From Haliclona indistincta (lineage: Eukaryota > Porifera > Demospongiae > Haplosclerida > Chalinidae): a DNA stretch of 64,000 bases. The position numbers and the translations under genes were made by a program. A model generated the notes under the pieces. The model was not told the DNA's origin. It saw only the letters and a program-made list of their open reading frames with translations, and did no database searches. The DNA is taken from the NCBI GenBank assembly GCA_964017065.1, contig OZ024785.1:3429142-3493141 (forward strand), given 5' to 3'. Below are positions 33,112-46,442 of this stretch, in pieces (within the stretch, counting starts at the first letter, position 1; each line of letters starts with the position of its first letter).

Positions 33112-33611
33112 GAGTTCTGGCTTCATACATGCATTTTAAACAAACAATTTTCAACCATTCACCAAATTTATTTCCAGCAAAATCAACACTAGGAGCGCTC
33201 CTGTCTACTAGCATTGTGATTTGGTTGTTGTCTCATAATAGCCGGATAACAGAGTCGTCATACGGAACAACAGACCAAGAAGAGACTCAATAGGCAACTA
33301 ATGCACAGAGTTTGGCTGTTATTTTATTTTCTCAGGGACTTAAGCACACAACCGCATTCTATAAACAATTCACTTCTATGGTTATACGTATGTACTACAG
33401 TACTGGCTTATGTAACCACAATGATCAATGATCCATAACTTAGTTATTTCTGTGAGCTCCTCCTATTCTGCACGAACGTTCTTAGTCGATAAGGAGTCTG
33501 ATTATGAAATCAACAGTGATGATTCTTTATGTATGGATGATGTGTACAAATACTTATGGTAAGTTATGACATGATTCTTAGCTAGGCATGTATCTCTGAT
33601 TGTACACAGCT
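33112..33611 (+). other. R6-R7 spacer
   Basis: It contains a decayed copy of the R10 last exon near 33231 (CCGGATAACAGAG ... CAAGAAGAGACTCAATAG) and a block (about 33430-33558: ARTFLVDKES, CMDDVYKYLW, GTAAGT donor) repeated before R11 and R14. That block ends in phase 2 while the R7 Ig exon needs phase 1, so it cannot be the simple first coding exon. Confidence 0.45.
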
Positions 33612-35397
33612 ATGGCTGCAGAGGGTCCAGTGTCAGTGACTACCCTTGAAGGACTAAATGCTCAGTTCCACTGTGCTGGTAGTGGTACTGTTCTGGTGTG
33701 GGAAGTAGATGGATTACCGAGTAATGATCTGAGCATTGAGAATAGAGGAATAACAGATGATACAGTAACATCATCAGGCACAGTACAGTCCAACCTCACT
33801 GTACCAGCAACACTAGTGAACAATGGCACTACTGTACGATGTTTCATTGGTTCATCATTGTTCAATTTAGCAGTAGTCGGCAACTCCTCATCAACTGTCA
33901 CTATACTGTCAGATATTGGTCCAGTTCTTAATTTACAGTTTGAGTCATCATTCAGCTCTATACTGTGGGATCCTCCAGCAACTGCTGGTGTACTCAATCT
34001 CTTGTTCTCTTACAATGTGATAGTGACTAATATGAACACTAGTGAAGTGATTGTCAGTGACACTACCAACACCATCTATCCACTACCTCAGCTCAAGTCA
34101 TGTCAGTACTACACAGCTAATGTGACTGTGTTTTATAAAGACCACTTTGGAGATAGTGTAGTTACTGGACAGAAAGTGTCATCAAATGGTGAGTGCATAC
34201 ATGTACAGTTGTGCATCGACACAGTTAATGTGTTCATTATACAATAGAGTACTTCAGGCTACATAATTTGTTCAAGACAAAGATAGTTAGACTTAATGAA
34301 AACTATAGTGCTGTTACATTCAGTACTATCATACAGGTAAACATTTCTTTAAATTTATGTGTGATTGAGATCATTATAGGGCAATGAATCATCCTGTCCT
34401 GATCAACAGTTGACAGCTGTGATATATCCAATAGTCAATATTACAGCTAGAACCATGCATGAAGAAGGTACTATAGCAGCACCTGGAGAGATGACATTTA
34501 CTGTCACTGTTGAACGAGGCTGTGAATGTGTGTGTGTTGTTAAGATTGTTACCATGAACAACACTACAATTGATCAAACAAGTACCAACTTCAGTAAGTG
34601 ATACATGTAAGTACATTGGTTTATTTTTTGATAATAATTATATTCCAGGTACATTTGATGTTCAAGACTGTGATGTATCCAGTGACCAGCACACTAGCTC
34701 CATACTAGTGGAGTGTACATTTGCCATCAATTCAACAGCACCAGGGATTGTAGTGATACAAGATGACCAGAGTCAATATACCATCAACAAGACACTGCAG
34801 AGACTGCTGCAGGATAGTGATAAAGGATCTGTCAACACTACTGGTCTACCAGCAGGAGAGTATAGTGTGAGAGTGTATGACAACAGTCCAGCTACTGACA
34901 GCACTAGTGCTGCATATCAGCATTCTCAGTTAATACACATTATGGAACTACCTAGTCCTAGTTCAATGAAAGCTTTATCAACACACATTCATACTGTTTC
35001 CACTCCTGGTAAGGTACTTTACTCATGTTATTATACACATAGCTGTTGTACAGTGACTGAGAATGTCAACAACAACACAATCATACTAGCTTCCTCCATT
35101 ACTACTGGACTAGTGTTGCTGCTGCTCTTCATGATAATGATTGTGGTAATCATTACTACTTTAACAATTGTTAGACTAAAGCAAACTAGAGGTAAAGTCT
35201 TTTTGCATTGTAAGCATGGTTATCAATTCAATGCAGTAGGAGGTGCTGCTGCAGGTGTTATTGATCATGTACCAGTTGATGATAATCCTGCTTACATCAC
35301 AATGAAGAGGATCACCTTGAACAAGAACACTGCTTATGAGACTGTTAATATAAATGAGACTACCAATACAAGTGCAGTTTATGAGACTGTATTATGA
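33612..35397 (+). CDS. R7: receptor with fused Ig-FN3 exon
   Basis: The exon from acceptor 33609 to 34188 carries Ig (QFHCAGSG, VRCFIGSS) and FN3 (LWDPPATAG, SCQYYTANVTVF) without the short intron that separates them in R2-R6. Further exons 34248-34336, 34380-34593 (SSCPDQQLTAV), 34649-35008, 35054-35191 (transmembrane), 35255-35397; phases agree and 506 codons are open from the ATG at 33612. That ATG gives MAAEGPVSVTT, not a signal peptide, so a first exon is probably missing from my model. The middle exon (VQDCDVSSDQ) is almost identical to R2-R6 although the ectodomain is diverged. Tail ends SAVYETVL. The 63-nt intron 35192-35254 is open and in frame. Confidence 0.7.
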
Positions 35398-36460
35398 GTG
35401 ACTGTTAACACAAATCATTAGAAAAACTAATTACATTCTGGGTTCTTAAGAAAGGAAGCATGCTAAATTATAGTGGCGTGGAATAATCACATCATCACAA
35501 TTTTCAAAGCCTGATTGAAGATCTATTTCTCCATGAATCATCACCTACTTTGCACAATAACAAAGAACCCACTTGTCTCCTTTTAATAGCTCAATCACAG
35601 CAGCTAATCACTCCTTGATACAGTAAAATACAGTAAACATGTAACTATATCAGATGCTGTCTCATAACCATGCCCAGTAACTGGGAATCAACCTGTACCA
35701 GCTGTGAACAATTCTAGTCAGATAACTTTCTCAAATGTGTTTACTGACTCCCACGCAAATGACACAAGTATGTGCATACTGTCTCCGTTATAGTAGAATC
35801 ATCAACAACTACAGCAATCTATTATCTTTCATTCTTTTATTCCTTTTGAATACTGTTCGTAATATCAGAAAATCACCATGATTACCTCCATCACAATAAT
35901 TATGCACAAGATTTGAGCTACCCTACACAAGAGACCACCTACACTGATTTACTTTTTCAGCCTTCTGTCCTCTCCTTCTCGACCCAAGCCAGTACATCCT
36001 GTTCCGGAATCATTGACTTCAGCTGACTCACTGGATCAACTAATAGTAAGCAGTGTGTGAGTGCACTGTTTGTGAGTGAGTGCATGAGTGTGTTTCCGTG
36101 TATGAGTACGCGTGTGTCACTGTGTGGGTGTGTTATTGTGTAATGATTAAATTTATCCTTGGAACAGAAGGATGTACCACAATCTGATCCAGCTGAAGAG
36201 GTAAAGCTTTGTGTACTATGCCACTTTGTACATACAATGTTACTCATGTCTATAGCCTTGATTTAATGTACATGTACCGTATAATAGTATTCCTCTTTTA
36301 CACACTTAGAATGAATAGTCTTATCTTACTACTAAAGGATTTAAAGAAACTCCAAGAAATCTAAGACCCGACAATCTTTCATCAAATAGAATGAAATACA
36401 TGCACAGGATTTATTATTGTTATCAACCAGATATTAACATAGCTCATGATCTATGGTTCA
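35398..36460 (+). other. R7-R8 spacer with eroded distal tail exons
   Basis: Nearly the same sequence recurs at 51983-53030. It contains remnants of cassette exons: LDQLI-type near 36020-36050, KDVPQSDPAEE at about 36168-36200 and a degraded DEESYL exon near 36310. No intact gene. Confidence 0.45.
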
Positions 36461-36489
36461 TGTAATCTACAGTTAGGAAAACAGTTATG

Positions 36490-36538
36490 TTTATTTAGCT
36501 CAATACGTAGGAGGATAAGGGACAAGCCCCTCCTCCTC
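36490..36538 (+). promoter_or_regulatory. Conserved 5' flank element of R8
   Basis: Same AGCTCAATACGTAGGAGG / CCCCTCCTCC block, 50 bp before the ATG. Confidence 0.4.
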
Positions 36539-36587
36539 TGTGTTTGTACATGTATGCATTTGTCTTGAACTCGAGTTGACAGCAGCC

Positions 36588-39233
36588 ATGTATGGGAATA
36601 GATGTGCAATGATTCTCTGCTTCTTGATCGCGAGTAAAACTACTAGTTCAGCTGCCAGTAAATGAGTTGTAGAACGCAATATGCATTCTTGATCCTTTGT
36701 ATTCTCTAGCACTCACAGAGGGTCCAGTGTCAGTGAGTGCACTGGTTGGAGAGAATGCTCTGTTCCACTGTGCTGGTAGTGGTGTTGCTGTCCTATGGAT
36801 GGTGGATGGAATTTTCGCAACTCACATCAGCATAGTTGAAAGAGGCATCACTCAACACACAATATCATCATCATCAGGCACAGTACAGTCCACTCTCACT
36901 GTACCAGCAACACTAGTGAACAATGGCACTACTGTACAGTGTGTATATCCTGGTGGGATGACCAGCAACAATGCTACACTGACTGTTCTTCCTGGTGAGC
37001 TGTGTTCGATACCATGATAGTATGAGTCTGACACTTAGCCTAGATAGCGTCTACTTTGATTTGACTCATACTGCACGTCGTTGTACAGGTATTGGTCCAG
37101 TTGTCAATGTGAGGTTCACTCCATCATTCAGTGCTGTACTGTGGGATCCTCCAGCAACTGCTGGTGTACTCAGTGGTCTCTCCTAGCTATATAGTGATTG
37201 TGATGAACAACAACACTGGTCAAGTTATTGTCAATGACACTACCACCAACACCATCTATCCATTGCCCCCACTCCCGTTTTGTCAGTACTACACAGCTAA
37301 TGTGACAGCATTCTCATCTCAGCATCTTAGTGAGAGTGTAGTTATTGGACAAAGACAAGGAGGTGAGTTGATTCAGGAGTGCTTAATTCTGGTTGATACT
37401 AGCACTCTCTAGAAATCTTTATTATAACATCAAGTCAAGATATTGATGTTACTCGTAAAGACAATACTTCCATCAAGTTGTCAATTCATCTTAACTTGGA
37501 GGTGGTAGCGGCTATGATAGTGTGTGTAGTTTATTATAATGTTATTACAGGTATTGGACGGTTTACCTTGTTTTGGTCAGATGCTAAAATTTCAGACTTA
37601 TCCACGAGATGATGTATCTAATATCACTGACCATTCTGAGGTGATGGTTTCTGGGAGAGGAGATCATGTATTTCCTATCATTGTTACTAAAGGAAAACTG
37701 CTATGCACTGCTGTCATCAGTCTTATTGCAAATGATGCTGTTTTTGGAGTTTTGAATCTAAATTTCAGTGAGTATTCCGCAGCTATTAGTGTGCTGCACA
37801 TGCACTGGTTCATATTCAGGTACGTTTGATGTCCAAAGCTGTAATATTTACACATCTACTGATCAAAGCTCTATAATGGTGGAGTGTAGATTTGCTGTTA
37901 ATTCAACAGCACTGTCAGGAATTGTTGTGATAAAGGATGAACACGATCAACCAATTAAAGAAAAGGAATTGAACATCAAACATGGAAACAAAATGAAATC
38001 AGTGAATATTCCAGATCTACCAACAGGAAACTACAGTGTGTCTGTGTATGACATTATTGAAGATAATCAACCTGCTTATAACCATCCTGAGTTTTTGAAT
38101 ATTGTTGCACATAGTCCAACACCTACTCCATCAACTACTGTTGTTCATACAGGTACAACATGTTGTTAACCCTCGGCGCATGCGCGAGGGTTACGGTACT
38201 TGCTTTGTCGTTCGGTCGGTCTGTCTCTTCTGCTACAGAGATCAGCGATCGCTTCTACGCGTCAACTAAGGTATGAACAGGCTAAGCATGACCATGGCTT
38301 GCAATGTGACTCGTGGATTTTGCTAAAGTGCTTTCGTTCTCGAGTTATGGCTGGCTCACCTTGACGGCCGTCTTTGACCTCTCTGACGGCAAAAGCGCCC
38401 ATATTTGGCTACCTAGGTACTTGTAGATTCCATCTAAACCTTAGGACAGCTCTGGGGGTGCGTAGACATCTCAAGAAAAAGCCTATCAAAGCCAAGAGCA
38501 ATGGCTACCAAGCTACTCGTGTTCACGGTCACGCCCACTTGACACACCTTGTCTCGATTGTGGTCAGCACTTTGCTGTCTTCTGGTTAGCAGTGCAGTTT
38601 CAATAGCAAGCAGGTTGGCTTTAGCTGCAAAGCTCCTTCTGCAAACCATAACTAAGGAGCTAACTCTACAATGTGCAACACGCCGAGGGTTTCGTGAAAT
38701 CTGTTCATTGCATTGCTGTAATGCTGTTTATATTATCATGATCTCTCTTTTAGAAACAGCTATTGCTGAAAGTTCACTTGTGCATGGTACAGTACACAAT
38801 AGTTCTTCTCCTGGTCCTACCATGACTATGACCATAACACTGAGTATGTTTATAATTATAGCTTGAGACAATATAACTTTCTTCAATGTTATTGTTGTTT
38901 CCGTGTACAGATGAAAGTTTTCCTTCTATCGCCATAGCTGCTATTTCTACTGGGCTTAGTCTGTTACTGCTACTTTTGATACTAACTGGGATCATTACTA
39001 TAGTGTGTGCAGCAGTTGCTATGAACAAAAATAAGGACAGAGGTATTATGATGTTTTGTTTCCAAATTTAGACTCATTCTTTTCCACTAGGTGTTATTGA
39101 TCATGTACCAGTTGATGATAATCCTGCTTACATCACAATGAAGAGGATCACCTTGAACAAGAACACTGCTTATGAGACTGTTAATATAAATGAGACTATC
39201 AATACTAGTGCAGTTTATGAGACTGTATTATAA
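36588..39233 (+). pseudogene. R8: array receptor (diverged type) with frameshift
   Basis: Exons 36588-36657 (MYGNRCAMILCFLIASKTTS), 36710-36994 Ig, 37089-37362 FN3, 37413-37501, 37551-37767, 37820-38152, 38754-38843, 38911-39042 transmembrane, 39091-39233 tail (SAVYETVL). In the FN3 exon, TCCTAGCTATATAG replaces TCCTATATAG of R12: a 4-bp insertion that creates an in-frame TAG and a frameshift. All other exons are open. Extracellular modules (LDGLPCFGQ, VQSCNIYTSTDQ, GNYSVSVYD) are diverged relatives of those in R4-R6. A MITE-like insertion enlarges the intron before exon 7. Confidence 0.75.
38168..38708. mobile_element. MITE-like insertion in R8 intron 6
   Basis: Absent from the matching intron of R12, which reads ACATGTTGTTGCATTGC across the site. 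Left end AACCCTCGGCG is matched by CGCCGAGGGTT at 38681-38691; a few bases to 38708 are also extra. A short hairpin (CCTCGGCGCATGCGCGAGGG) marks the left end. No coding capacity. Confidence 0.6.
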
Positions 39234-39479
39234 GTGACTGTTAACACAAATCATTAGAAAACCAATCATGCATGCATTCGTTGTTCTTCATAAGGCATAC
39301 TATTATTCAGCAGTCAATGTGCCGCCGAATAATCACATCAACACAGTTTTCAAAGGTTGATTGAATATTTACATGTGTATTTCTCCAGGAATCAGCACCT
39401 ACCTTGAAATAACCAGTTGTTGATACAGAAGACACTCATCTCCTGTTAATAGTTCATTTACCAGAACCAGCTATTGATA

Positions 39480-39790
39480 CAGAGGACACCAGTATGCCCC
39501 GCATAGAGTTGCCTCCTTTAGCAGAATCATCAACACAACAACTACAGCAAATGTTTTTACTGATGATGTGCCTAGCTAGTGCTGCAGTGCCTCCAGTGGC
39601 TGAACAACCCTACTCCAGCAGTAAACATGAACAAACAGCTTCACAGACACAAACTGCACGTTACACTCGATCGATCTACATCTGTGCACTCTGATTGCTT
39701 TCTACACATGTTCAGGATGAAGAGTCTTGCTATCACAGGCTATATACTATGGGAAAGGAAGTGCAGTCTAAGTAAAAAGAATGATCATTG
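39480..39790 (+). other. R8-R9 spacer with tail-exon remnant
   Basis: Open stretch with LPPLAESSTQQLQQMF and VAEQPYSSSKHEQTA, then a degraded DEESY-type exon near 39715. The same block recurs at 55.4 kb. It looks like another eroded distal tail cassette. Confidence 0.4.
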
Positions 39791-39981
39791 ACCAGAATGT
39801 ACCATAACATTCATTAGCTCACGGTTATGAAAATTCACGAAAACTGTTGTGTTTACATGGCTCAATACGTAGAGGCTAGCCCCTCCTTCATGCTTGCATG
39901 GCATGCCCACCCACGCAATCGAGCCACACCCATGGTGAGCCTGGGGCGTGTAAGCTCGTCGTGTTGGAGTTGACTGCAGCC

Positions 39982-42236
39982 ATGTACACGTTCACGGTGG
40001 TTCTCAGCTTCTTGATCATCACGAGTACAGCTACTAATTCAGCTGCCAGTAATAGAAGAAGTTATGAGTGAGATAAGGTTTTGTGATTTCTATTCTCTAG
40101 CACTCACAGAGGGTCCAGTGTCAGTGAGTGCACTGGTTGGAGAGAATGCTCTGTTCCACTGTAATGGTGGTGGTATCACTATAGCATGGATAGTGGATGG
40201 ATCTTTAGCAACCGACTCTATCATTGTGGAACGAGGAATCACACTTGATACTCCAATGACATCATCAGGCACAGTACAGTCCACTCTCACTGTACCAGCA
40301 ACACTAGTGAACAATGGCACTACTGTACAGTGTGTGCTCTATCCTGGTGAGGTGACCAGTAACACTGCTACCCTGACTGTTCTCCCTATACCTGGTGAGC
40401 TGTATACAGGACTAATGTACTGATAACATATCATACTATCCTATATTGTACAGGTATTGGACAGGTTCGTAATGTCAGGTTCACTTCATCACTCAGTGAC
40501 GTACAATGGGATCCTCCATTGACTGCTCCGAGTGGTCTCATGTATAAGGTCACTACGATGAACATGAACACTGGTCAAATTGTTGTCAATAAAACTACCA
40601 ACAACACTTTCTGTCCTCTACCTACTCTTCAGCTGTGTCAAAACTACACTGTTAATGTGACAGCATTCTCATCTCAGCAACAAGGTGATAGTGTGGTTAC
40701 TGGATTGAGACCTCCAGGAAGTGAGTGTGTTGGTTGTTGGTTGAACAGTACGAGTTGATACTGATTTTCATTTTATAGGTAACTATCGATTCGAAACTAC
40801 ATTGTCACAAGAGCTAGTCTTCAGAGAATTGTCAATTGTAGAATTCCATGTCACACTACGTGTAATAGTATGTTAGATCCAGCAGTTATAACTTTAAGAT
40901 TAATAATTTTATTCTGATTTTATTATTCTTTTCCAGGTATCAGGTGTGCCGTGTCCTGATCAGAGACTAACAGCTCAGTCGTACCCTCAATCCAACACAT
41001 CTGATATCACTAACCATCCTGAGCTAGCGATAATGAGCAGTGGAGATATTGTATACTCCATCACTACTGGTATTGAGAGGAAGCAACACTACACAGCTAC
41101 TATTAGCCTCGTTGGGAATGAAGGGACTGTAGAAGAGTTACCTTTAACATTCAGTGAGTTAGTCCTGTGTTACGATACTATTATTTTTGATGGTGATAAT
41201 CATGTTAAAGGTACGTTTGCTGTTCAAGACTGTGATGTATCCAGTGACCAGCACACTAGCTCCATACTAGTGGAGTGTACATTTGTCATCAATTCAACAG
41301 CACCAGGGATTGTAGTGATACAAGATGACCAGAGTCAATATACCATCAACAAGACACTGCAGAGACTGCTGCAGGATAGTGATAAAGGATCTGTCAACAT
41401 TACTGGTCTACCAGCAGGAGAGTATAGTGTGAGAGTGTATGACAACAGTCCAGCTACTGACAGCACTAGTGCTGCATATCAGCATTCTCAGTTAGTACAC
41501 ATTATGGGGCTACCTAGTCCTTATCCTTCAAGTATTGTTTCATCTATCATACTCACATCAGGTATGTCATGTATAGTGCTGTACACCTTCAAATATAATC
41601 ATGATGGATTACTGGTTTTTCTTTTAGAATCTTCAACAAGTTTTTTGGCACATTCAAGTTCCTTCTTGTTTAGCAACAGTGTCACTCCTAGTGTGGTGCT
41701 TGAGACAACAACAGGTTATTCAGCAAATAATAGTCCATGTCACTACTTCAGTATACTGTGCTGCTTTGTGGATCATTGTTTATGCATTTCTAGTCCAGCT
41801 GAGAGTTTGTTTGTGCATATCATGATACAGTACACACAATTGTCTCTCTCTATTAATCATTGCATACTTTAACATCAGAATATATAATGTTGATGATTGA
41901 CTGAGTGCTGTATACATGCAGATATTTTCATCTCTGTCATCATTGTTGGACCATTGTTAGCTCTGCTTGTGATACTGGTTGTGGTCTTCACTACTATAGT
42001 GTGTACAGCACGTGCTGTTACTATTAGAAGAAATCAACACATTATAGGTATCTAATGAATAAGTATTCAATTATCGCTTTAAATAATTTCTAGCTGCAGG
42101 TGTTATTGATCATGTTCCAGTTGATGATAATCCTGCTTACATCACAATGAAGAGGATCACCTTGAACAAGAACACTGCTTATGAGACTGTTACTGTAGCT
42201 ACTGGTGATTATGAGACTGTTAACATTACTAGTTAG
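39982..42236 (+). CDS. R9: intact Ig/FN3 array receptor
   Basis: Exons 39982-40048 (MYTFTVVLSFLIITSTATNS), 40101-40394, 40454-40720, 40779-40867, 40937-41153, 41211-41561, 41628-41714, 41922-42047, 42100-42236; 544 residues, all phases consistent. Architecture as R5. It has the shortest tyrosine tail: NPAYITM, TAYETV, GDYETV, then NITS. The first exon and 5' flank belong to a different subtype (shared with R13), with AGCTCAATACGTAGAGG replacing the longer block. Confidence 0.85.
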
Positions 42237-42595
42237 TATTAGTTATTAAGTTGAGTTTTTTTACAATGTAAAATGTACAATGTAATGTAAAATTCACAAT
42301 GTAAAATTCAATGTAAATAAAATAAATTGTCCCTGCAAAATTCCTTATCTGATATACTAGCATTGTGAATTGGTTGTTGTATCGTAATAGCCGGATGACA
42401 TGGAGCTGTTATACTGAACAACAGAGCAAGAAGATACTCGATATGACAACTAAAATTAAATAACACAATACACAGATTTTAGCTCTTATTTATTTCTTAT
42501 GCACACAATCCACATTCTGTAAATAATTCACTTCAGTAATGTACTGTACTGTTGTATGTCAGTATCAGTTATGTTAGTTATTTAACACTACCATT

Positions 42596-42960
42596 GTCTA
42601 GAGCCGTGTCTCCATCATGTCACTTGATCATGTCATATCATCAGATATGCTTGCTCTACCCTAGCTGACTGCCTTATACTGGGCAGAATCCCATTTAGTG
42701 ACCCGCTGTAACGGAGATATGTGTTCCCCCTGATTTCAGGCGCTAACCGAACCTCTGATCAGTGGTTAGCAGTTGTTAATGCCTATCGTTTTATGCACAC
42801 ACACTACCATTCTCTAGAGCCGTGTCGTGTGTTGTTTCTATCATGTCACTCGATCATGCATATACTGTATCAGATCATCAGATATGCTTGCTCTTTTAGT
42901 CACCACCCTAGCTGGCTGTCTTATACTGAACAGAATCCCATTTAGTGATCCACCTCGTTA
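42596..42960. repeat. Diverged direct duplication upstream of R10
   Basis: ACACTACCATTGTCTAGAGC and following bases to about 42718 recur from about 42800 to 42955 with indels. The second copy holds an ATG at 42887 opening a signal-peptide-like MLALLVTTLAGCLILNRIPF; in the first copy this frame is broken. A weak donor (TTTA|GTGATC) would put it in the phase needed by R10. Confidence 0.5.
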
Positions 42961-43242
42961 TTTTTCTTCTCCACTTTTAAATAAACAAAAAGTTACAAAA
43001 ACTGGCTATTGTTCAGTAGTGAGGTCTGTAGTGTGTAGGTTAGTATTGTTAGATGAGCAGAGAGTTAGCATGTGTTGAAATGTATGGAAACAAAGGGATC
43101 ATAATCAGATCATCTAACGTGATATCTGTATTTACTAACTATGTAATGAGTTCATCTTTGTACTTTGCAATTACTACTTGTACTTTAACCTGATGACCTA
43201 GATACTTAGTAACTGATGTATCTTTTATCACTTCACTTGCAG

Positions 43243-46200
43243 TTCTTGGACATGTGTCCGATCAGACAGTATGGCTGAATGGTACTCTCACCATAATGTT
43301 CAACGCCACCAAGGGCTGTGAAGTTCTCAATCTGTATCGTGATGGTGATTGGGTGATTTTTTCTCGAAGACCATCCAATACTGATCTGCACACATTTGAT
43401 GTTTCACCCATTGATGAGCGGTTCAACAACGCAACTATGACACTAAGAGCGACAGACTCATCAGGAATTAATATACTGAACATGACAGAGTTCAAAGTCT
43501 ACACAGTAGGTTAGTTTTTGTTGTGATAAGTGCTACCTCAGCATTCTATACATGTACACTAACTCCTTTCTAACTTATCTATGTGATCAGCATGTGGTGG
43601 TACATGTTCACTGACCTCTCTTGTGTCAAGTGGTAGAGTCTAAGGGCTATAGTGTTTATTCATAACGAGAGTGGTAATGTCAAGTGGCTATTAGATTACA
43701 TCATGGTAATAATGCTTATTACTGACATTCCCAGCATATTCTGACCTCAATAGCTGTTTGTGTGAGTGTGTGTGTGACACAATTCTGTGTCTGGACCGTC
43801 TATCAGTTGATGTTCAGCAACTGCTCTACTCTTGTTTAGTATGTTCAAATGATAAGAGTTGTTTTAATTGGTCGTACTAGTTCAATAAACATGATTTCTA
43901 TTGAGTGTAGCTGGAGATTGTTCATGTTTCCAGATCATGCATCTTCTTAGTTCCTTGTTTTAGTGAAGTTGCTGTTGTTGTTGTTTATGTAAGTGTTTTA
44001 TGGTCATGTGACCTATGAATATCATCGTTGTGAGCATAACTGTCTGGGAATTTGTTTCATGACTTTGAGATTAAAATCCTGTCCCTCATATCATAGCTGT
44101 TGATGGATTCCAGTGTCCTTCAAGTTGCATGAACAGAGTACCAGAGTACCTGTTTTGTGTTTTTATTGTTATTCAACAACTTGTGCTTACACTGATGGTA
44201 TGTAGCCTAAAATAATTATACTCTTGCATAATCTGTAGCCCTGTTTCTGATGATGCTGTTCACTGAATGCTTGTGAACATGTGACCAGTAATGAATATCA
44301 TTGGTGTTGTTGATTCTTCATTGTAACACTTACTTTCTCATGGTCTCCTGTGAAGATTACTAAAGATCAAAGCATCCTACTCCATTGGGGTCAGTGATAT
44401 TAAACCACCCCACATAGCTGAGTCTAGTGTAACGCATTTCAATGCCTATATAAGGACATGACATGTTGCAGCTGCTTCCTCCATTTATTCATAATCTGTT
44501 GGTTTAATTCATGTACTCATGTGTAATTATAGAGCCTGTAGGCTGATGCCTGTTTCTGTTGTAGCAAGATAGGTCATTCACTAACTGCTTCATGTCCTGA
44601 TCTAGCTCATCTGACATGTTACTAATGTGTGTGCGGTGAAGTCTGTATGTTGTTTGATGAGTGCATTATGTTGAATGTTTTCTAGTCTAGGGCTAACTGA
44701 CTCCTATTTAGTCTGTTTAGTGGAACCCCTCTTAGAGGACACCCCTCAATCCTCTATAATGGACACTTACTAAATCCCATGTATAATAAACCCCTGACTA
44801 GAGGACACCCTCTCTATAATGGACAATTTTTGTTAGTCCCGATGGTGTCCGCCTTAGAGGAGCTTCACTGTAGTTTTGTACTGGTATTGAGACTGTGCTG
44901 GAATATAATATTATCACCAATAGCAGGATAGTTATCACAATAGTTGTAGTTATACCATAGTACATGTCCTTCCTTAATACGACATTTCTGTTCAAATCCC
45001 AAGCATCTGGATGGATAAGATATTTTGAAATATTCCCATGGATCCCTCAACCAACAGACTTTATGCATAAAATAATTATTATGATAGCAACATAAATTGC
45101 TAAAAATAGTACACATTGAGCTATTTTGATATCACTAAAATTAGTATACAATATCTTGTTGTCATGTGTCAGGTAATGAATATAATTACCAACATACTGA
45201 CAGTCTCCTGGGATTACTGCCTGAGATGAGAGGATCTATTCTGTAGTGGAATTTGTTAGGGATTTTGATATCAAGCCTCTCCACATAAAGATTGCCTTAC
45301 ATGGAGATTTCATGTGTTTTTCATGTCTTTGCTGACATAATCATATCACATAGTAGCTCTGCCTATAACTAGTACATTCATGGAATGGCAGGGGCGAGCC
45401 TGAGCATTGATATAATTTAGCCTTGTTAGTGTATAGTTGTCTATATACATTTAATTATCATTTGCACCAGGTTATGTGGTGAGTCCAGACTTTAGTAAAT
45501 AAGTCTGACCTGTTTCACCACAGATTTTTGTGCTATAATGTTAACATTTTTTGTTGATGGTGAATAGAATCAATAGTTTGGTTATGTTCAGATATGGTGA
45601 ACTTTCTCAACTATCTCTTGCTGGATGAGTGTGTTCCTTGTCTATAGGCGTCATGGGGACAATGTACCTGGAAGATGTGATGAGTAGGGTTCCTAGCCAG
45701 ACTATAGGGTTCCTCGGTCTCCTCACTCACTGCAGGCTCTACTGCTATCACACACGAGCTCATTAGACGTACCTAACTTTCTGTTTGCTCTGTTGCAGCT
45801 ACTGCTTTCCGCCGGCGTCTCCGGTAGCCCTTTGATATTCCTTTTGTCGCTCCAGTCGTCCGCTTTCACGTTGATCGGGTGACTCTGCCTCTCGTCGTCG
45901 CTTTCTGGTAGCGGCCTTGTCGTGTAAAAGTTGTTGCTTTTTAGGTGTCTCTGATCTCTGTTGTTGTCGTACCTGAGTCATCTGCACCATTCATTGCCAG
46001 AATGCCAGGTATCTTGTTTGAAACCAAGCGCCAATTATAATGTGCGCACGTGCTAAAAAGGGCGTTTCCTAGTTATCGGGAACATTGAAAACGACAAACG
46101 CTACCCCGTGACAGATTGATAGATACATTCCCCGCCGCGTGGGCCATTGTGCCAATCAATGTGGGGCTCGCTCAGGCTCGCCCCAATAACTCAAATACTC

Positions 46201-46371
46201 TTATATAGTCAGATAAAGTACTACATGGTTTCTCCCCTTCTTTTCTTTTCTATTTGTCTGGTATTGGTCTCCCTGTTTTGCTTCTGTGCTTTCTTTGTTG
46301 CCCCTCACAACAGTGGTTTTCAGCTGCACAAATTCTAAGATCATCTCCATGGCTATGTCGTCATATTGATT

Positions 46372-46442
<71 letters not shown>

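Noticed and set aside
35957..36247. 96-codon minus-strand frame repeated at 52550-52840
   Set aside because: It is conserved only because the two spacers are recent duplicates; it runs opposite to cassette exons and shows no domain.
42827..43078. A full gene upstream of R10
   Set aside because: Only the 20-residue signal-like start is of interest; the remainder has no domain and sits in a local duplication.
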